Positions 60,457 through 64,000 of a DNA stretch of 64,000 nt are shown piece by piece. Numbering within the stretch: the stretch's first letter is position 1; each line of letters begins with the position of its first letter. Origin of the DNA: Smithella sp. (GTDB taxonomy: Bacteria > Desulfobacterota > Syntrophia > Syntrophales > Smithellaceae). The notes under the pieces are model-generated. The model did not search any database and was not told the origin of the DNA. It saw nothing but the letters and a program-made list of their open reading frames with translations. Location of the stretch: the NCBI GenBank assembly GCA_018056685.1, contig JAGPFC010000007.1:62001-126000 (forward strand), read 5' to 3'. The position numbers and the translations under genes are program-made.

Positions 60457-61248
60457 ATGGACTTTCTACAGGTTTCAGGAAAAACATTTTTAGTAACCGG
60501 TGTTGCCAATAAAAAGAGCGTTGCGTTCTTTGTGGCAAAAGATCTGATGGAAAACGGTGCGCGTGTGATTCTCTCTGTTCAGAATGAAGACAACCGGAAC
60601 AAGGCTCAAAAGCTCTTTCCCGAAAGCACCATTTTAATTTGCGATGTAGAGAACAGTGAAAGCATTCGTCAACTGGGTGAATATTTTCAGCACAACAACA
60701 TTCGCCTGGCCGGTTTTGTCCATTCCATCGCCTTTGCCAACTACAGCGAAGGCCTCAAGCCTTTTCATGAAACGAAAGTTCAGGATTATCTGCAGGCAAC
60801 TAATATTTCATGCTTTTCGCTGGTCGCCATTGCCAACGCTTTAATAAATTCTTTTGAAGAAGACGCTTCCATCGTTACCATTTCCATCAGCAACACCCGC
60901 GCAACCGCTTACGGTTACATGGGGCCGATCAAGGCCGCGCTCGATGCGACGGTGGCGTTTCTGGCAAAATCTTTATCCGCAATCTCCAAAGTCCGCGTCA
61001 ATGCTGTCTGTGCTGGCCCTTTGAAAACATCCGCCTCTGCCGGAATTCCCGGCTACGTGAATAATTATCTTTTTGCCGAACAACTAACCCTCCGGAAAGC
61101 CGCACTCAAAACCGAAGAAGTCGCTAATACGGCAATCTTTCTGCTCTCGCCAGTCTCCAGCGGCATAAACGCCACGGGGATTGTGGTGGATGCCGGCATG
61201 TCTTGCAATTACTTCGATCAGGATATTGTTAACAAGGCGATGCGTTAA
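60457..61248 (+). CDS. FabI-like enoyl-ACP reductase-type SDR
   Basis: A 263-residue SDR of the FabI type: VTGVANKKSVAFFVAKDL at the N-terminus and Tyr152-x6-Lys159 (YGYMGPIKA), as in E. coli Tyr156-x6-Lys163. The residue matching Tyr146 of FabI is Ile142, so classical FabI chemistry is uncertain. It could reduce selected double bonds or act as another reductase. AGGTAAGAA precedes the ATG. It is the last biosynthetic gene of the operon. Confidence 0.82.
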   Translation: MDFLQVSGKTFLVTGVANKKSVAFFVAKDLMENGARVILSVQNEDNRNKAQKLFPESTILICDVENSESIRQLGEYFQHNNIRLAGFVHSIAFANYSEGLKPFHETKVQDYLQATNISCFSLVAIANALINSFEEDASIVTISISNTRATAYGYMGPIKAALDATVAFLAKSLSAISKVRVNAVCAGPLKTSASAGIPGYVNNYLFAEQLTLRKAALKTEEVANTAIFLLSPVSSGINATGIVVDAGMSCNYFDQDIVNKAMR

Positions 61249-61256
61249 TCGAAAGG

Positions 61257-61772
61257 ATGATGTTAAACATGGCTGTGCCGCTTATATCCATTGTCGGTAA
61301 ATCCAATTCCGGCAAAACAACCCTGGTGGAAAAACTGATACCCGAACTCATCAAAAGGGGATACCGCGTCGCCACCATCAAGCACAACCAGCACGGTTTT
61401 GATATCGACCACGAAGGCAAGGACAGCTGGCGGCATAAAAAAGCCGGCGCGTGCAAAACGGTAATTGCCTGTCCCACACGTGTGGCGTTGATTGAAGACA
61501 TCGACCACGATTATTCACTGGATGAAATCAGAAACAAATACATTAAAGACGCGGATGTGATTCTTGCCGAAGGCTACAAGGGCAATCCTTTTCCTAAGAT
61601 TGAGGTTTACCGCACGGCACTCAAACGTGAACTGCTCTGCGGCAAGGAAGACAATCTGCTGGCCTTCGCTTCCGATGTAAAACTGGATACCGGCGTGCCC
61701 TGCTTCGATATCAACGATATAAAAAGCATCGCTGATTTGATTGAGAATAAGTTTTTAAAATCACGGGTATGA
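61257..61772 (+). CDS. mobB: MobB molybdopterin-guanine dinucleotide adapter
   Basis: A 171-residue P-loop protein: ISIVGKSNSGKTTLVEKL near the N-terminus, then IKHNQHGFDIDHEGKDSWRH, typical of MobB, and later ILAEGYKG. It supports GTP-dependent maturation of the molybdenum cofactor. The start is uncertain among ATGs at 61257, 61260 and 61269. It follows the FabI-like gene by 8 bases but its known role is unrelated to lipid synthesis, so the shared operon may be only positional. Confidence 0.9.
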   Translation: MMLNMAVPLISIVGKSNSGKTTLVEKLIPELIKRGYRVATIKHNQHGFDIDHEGKDSWRHKKAGACKTVIACPTRVALIEDIDHDYSLDEIRNKYIKDADVILAEGYKGNPFPKIEVYRTALKRELLCGKEDNLLAFASDVKLDTGVPCFDINDIKSIADLIENKFLKSRV

Positions 61773-61869
61773 TACCCTCCGCTACGCGGGATTGTTCGTC
61801 TTACAAATTTCAATGTACCTATAGTGACCTTTAGGTTATTCGTTTTTGAAATTTGAGTCTCACAATAAA
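61773..61869. repeat. Dispersed palindromic repeat, copy 3
   Basis: Directly after the mobB stop, the unit has the same start (ACCCTCCGCT then GCGGGATTGTTC), the stem CAAATTTCA (61804-61812)/TGAAATTTG (61847-61855) and the tail GAGTCTCACAATAAA as the copy at 13970-14126. Its loop carries the reverse complement of the 25-base core found twice at 20.2 kb (61818-61842). It marks the right edge of the biosynthetic locus. Nothing further was seen in the rest of the gap up to 62006. Confidence 0.75.
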
Positions 61870-62006
61870 GTCTCGTCTTAAATTGTGTGCTTTGTTTACC
61901 CATGATGTCATCATCACTAAAAATCAAGGACAACTGTTTGAAAGTCAACATTACAACCCTTCATTGAGCGCAACAAACCTTATTGCTCGGTCCATTTTTA
62001 TCAGAA

Positions 62007-62876
62007 TCATGGTGACGATTTGCAGACAAACGCCTCAATATCCTGCATCACCTCCGCACTATGCATATATTTGTTTGACGGGCAGGCAATGACGGTTGCC
62101 TTGGGTAATCTGTCGGCAAGGAGTCTGATATTGTCCGATGAGTGAAACGTATCCGTGGGGGCATAAGCCAAAGCGACAGGTATGGTCACGCTGCTCAAGT
62201 TTGGCCAGACTTCGTAATGATCATAAATGGCTGATCTGGCTGACAGCTTAAACCTCTGCGGATGGGCTACACGCAGAGTATCGTTATAACGCATCATCTG
62301 TTCGGGTTCTTTTTTAACATCCACCAAGAAGGTTCTTAAGTACCAGAGAACAAAATACTTGATCCCATGATACAGAAAAGCCGGAAGAAAAAGCATCCAC
62401 TGCAAATACCACGGGGCTTTGAAATCACTGTTGGGCGCAATCAGGAATGCTGTTCCCGCAGTCAGCTTACCCCCTTTTAGCGCCTCCAGCAGCGCGGTCG
62501 CCCCCAGTGAACTGCCGACCACGGTTGTGGTAGGCGTGGCAATTCCCAGTTGCTGACAAACACTGATCAGGTCTTCCGCCATCCGTTTGATACTGAAGTC
62601 GTCCGGTTTCAGTTTCCTTCTTTCAATGAGGGCCGATCTCTTTTCCCGTGTTTCGATATAATAAACCGGCCTTCTGGAAGCCATGACCTTCAACAAAGGC
62701 ATCCATCCGGATACGGCCGACACCCATCCCGCAACAAAAACGATAGGAGCTTCATTCACGGTTTTTTTCGGTCGCCAAGTCATGACACGAAGGTGGACAC
62801 CGCTCTGCACGCAAACGGACAACATGGTAAAAACCGAATCCGGTAATGCCACCGGATCCGTGATAGAGTCTTGCAC
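62007..62876 (-). CDS. Alpha/beta hydrolase
   Basis: A 289-residue hydrolase with a GTG start supported by AAGGAG 6-7 bases upstream. PIVFVAGWVSAVSGW is the oxyanion region, VVGSSLGATALLEAL has the Ser nucleophile, and a late Asp (YAPTDTFH) and His (KYMHSAE) complete a triad. No signal peptide. The substrate is unknown. It is convergent with mobB across the dispersed repeat. Confidence 0.82.
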   Translation of the reverse strand: MQDSITDPVALPDSVFTMLSVCVQSGVHLRVMTWRPKKTVNEAPIVFVAGWVSAVSGWMPLLKVMASRRPVYYIETREKRSALIERRKLKPDDFSIKRMAEDLISVCQQLGIATPTTTVVGSSLGATALLEALKGGKLTAGTAFLIAPNSDFKAPWYLQWMLFLPAFLYHGIKYFVLWYLRTFLVDVKKEPEQMMRYNDTLRVAHPQRFKLSARSAIYDHYEVWPNLSSVTIPVALAYAPTDTFHSSDNIRLLADRLPKATVIACPSNKYMHSAEVMQDIEAFVCKSSP

Positions 62877-63100
62877 ACTTATCTCCTTATCGAGAAGATA
62901 TTTGTAATTATTACATATTGAGAGGTTGGCTGTCTATCGAAAATACTGAACACTAACTTACAGTCAAGCTCTTGACGCCGCCTACCACAGTTTAATAGTG
63001 GGCAGTTGTCTGTATTGAGAATTTCCTTTTGAAGATGCAATCAAAGCCTCAACACAACCGTCAATCTTAACATTAAATCGTTGCAGTCCTTACCTGACGA

Positions 63101-63667
63101 TCAAGCATCTTGCAGTGCATACTTTATATACACGTCCTTATTTCCGGCGGAAATACTCCTTAGGACCGTTTCGGTTGATTTCTTACCGAATATTTTGAGA
63201 ACTTGCTTATAGTATGCCGTAATAAATTTTTCATAGTATTCGTTTTTGACGGGAAAGTCGGTAATATTAATCAATACATCATTGTTTTCCAACCGCGCGG
63301 TAACAGAACCTCCGTCAAAATGTATCGACCAGATCTTCGGCAGGTTGTTTTCGACAAATGTTTTTATATCTTTTGTCTGCATTAGAAAATGATAAAAACT
63401 TCCCTTTGTAAGGGCAAATTTTGCGGCAATTCTTCCAAACAGGATATAGGAGTTCTTTCTGTCGCCGTTGAAAAATTCATCAATCACCCCGTCCAGCAGC
63501 ATGATAGATTTTTCTACAGGAACAAGTGTAATGGTCATGATAACCGTGTCTTTGAAATATTTATCCTTCTCCGCCATTTTAGCCATAAATGCGTTCCATT
63601 TTTCTAAACCGAAAGCTTCGATAATGGTGGATTTTGTTATAGTCAAAAAGGTACCTTTTATGTTCAT
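63101..63667 (-). CDS. Conserved-looking protein of unknown function
   Basis: About 188 residues from the ATG at 63667, which has AAGGAG 9 bases upstream; an in-frame ATG at 63676 abuts that site. No signal peptide, membrane segment or clear catalytic motif. A general likeness to DUF2378-type deltaproteobacterial proteins (helical N-terminus, SYILFGRIAAKFAL, mixed C-terminus) is seen, but the assignment is weak. The 224-base gap before the hydrolase gene shows no feature. Confidence 0.5.
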   Translation of the reverse strand: MNIKGTFLTITKSTIIEAFGLEKWNAFMAKMAEKDKYFKDTVIMTITLVPVEKSIMLLDGVIDEFFNGDRKNSYILFGRIAAKFALTKGSFYHFLMQTKDIKTFVENNLPKIWSIHFDGGSVTARLENNDVLINITDFPVKNEYYEKFITAYYKQVLKIFGKKSTETVLRSISAGNKDVYIKYALQDA

Positions 63668-63812
63668 ATCAAACATCTCCTTTTGTTGAAATATAGTTTA
63701 ACAGTTTTTTCGATTATGTCCAGTTGTAGAACACAAAAAAGTCTAACTATTCAATCAATTGCTTTTTAACCAGGCGCTCGCCCAACAATATCTGTAAGCC
63801 ACATTAGCGAGT

Positions 63813-63995
63813 TCAAACCTGCATTGATTGCGGCAGTCTTGTATTGAATGCTTTCCGGAATGTCGACTTTTGCGTATTCAAAAGAAGAACATCATGTTTT
63901 CTGAAATAACGATACATTTTTGAAGGATCAAGGCGTTTACTGACAGCACGAAAATCAGCCAGGGTTTTCTTCAAGTTATTTGCTTTTATAATCAT
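63813..63995 (-). CDS. Short hypothetical frame at the window edge
   Basis: A 60-codon leftward frame starting MIIKANNLKKTL and ending LPQSMQV, rich in Lys and Arg. It may be the 3' part of a longer gene that begins beyond base 64000. No family is recognised, and no ribosome-binding site can be checked. Confidence 0.3.
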   Translation of the reverse strand: MIIKANNLKKTLADFRAVSKRLDPSKMYRYFRKHDVLLLNTQKSTFRKAFNTRLPQSMQV

Positions 63996-64000
63996 GTTCA

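Noticed and set aside
61257..61772. MobB as a functional part of the biosynthetic pathway
   Set aside because: It is 8 bases from the last pathway gene, but its sequence is standard MobB and no molybdoenzyme is in the locus.

Overview
The window looks like chromosome from an anaerobic deltaproteobacterium (Desulfobacterota), possibly a Syntrophus/Smithella-like lineage. This is an inference from gene content: a DUF3141 hydrolase, a UMF1-type transporter, an ACP/acyl-AMP ligase/acyltransferase fusion, B12-binding radical SAM enzymes, a c-di-AMP-riboswitch-controlled kup, and a moderate-GC sequence. No rRNA is present. One tRNA gene (Arg, CCT anticodon) lies at 23.2 kb.

The left part (1-23 kb) is mostly ordinary and regulatory: the end of tpiA, a DUF3141 protein, a TPR protein, two PAS-LuxR regulators, a UMF1 transporter, a 945-residue ACP/acyl-AMP ligase/PlsC fusion, a GYD protein, a JAMM-protease plus SagB-type nitroreductase pair, an exported isoaspartyl methyltransferase, an orphan primase next to dispersed repeats, a large Kelch/tandem-repeat surface protein with a CFI-box tail, a tandem universal stress protein, a KefB/YbaL antiporter and a DUF3124 lipoprotein.

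From about 23.4 to 61.2 kb lies a very large lipid/polyketide-type locus. The leftward arm (42.9 to 23.4 kb) reads radical SAM, aromatic amino acid lyase (MIO type), hot-dog thioesterase, FakA-FakB-like fusion, glycosyltransferase, MMPL exporter fused to a methyltransferase, LpxL-like acyltransferase, kup with a ydaO (c-di-AMP) riboswitch, a small unknown protein, a BtrH/DUF4872-type protein, an ABC-2 exporter pair, ACP, ketosynthase, a ketosynthase lacking the active Cys, and a second radical SAM enzyme. This is the parts list of aryl polyene/dialkylresorcinol loci. A central block carries MscS, a PAS-LuxR regulator, a STAS-like protein, a KS/CLF-like pair (leftward), FKBP and an exonuclease. 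The rightward arm (50.4-61.2 kb) is one tightly coupled operon: KS, ACP, CrtI-like oxidoreductase, OleA, OleB, OleC, OleD, a second CrtI-like oxidoreductase, FabG, FabZ-like and FabI-like proteins. The OleABCD set is the head-to-head hydrocarbon pathway (Claisen condensation, ketone reduction, beta-lactone formation, decarboxylation to olefin).

Taken together the locus could make an aryl-primed or polyunsaturated acyl chain with dedicated ketosynthases and ACPs, modify it with desaturase-like and radical SAM enzymes, and then either join two chains through OleABCD or attach the chain to a lipid and export it. The product cannot be read from sequence. The combination of ACP-dependent FAS/PKS genes, CrtI-like enzymes and radical SAM proteins also recalls the gene sets proposed for ladderane lipids. 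Three copies of a palindromic repeat family, a fourth degenerate trace, two related long inverted-repeat elements near paralogous PAS-LuxR genes, and a chimeric gene remnant beside kup show that the region has been rearranged.
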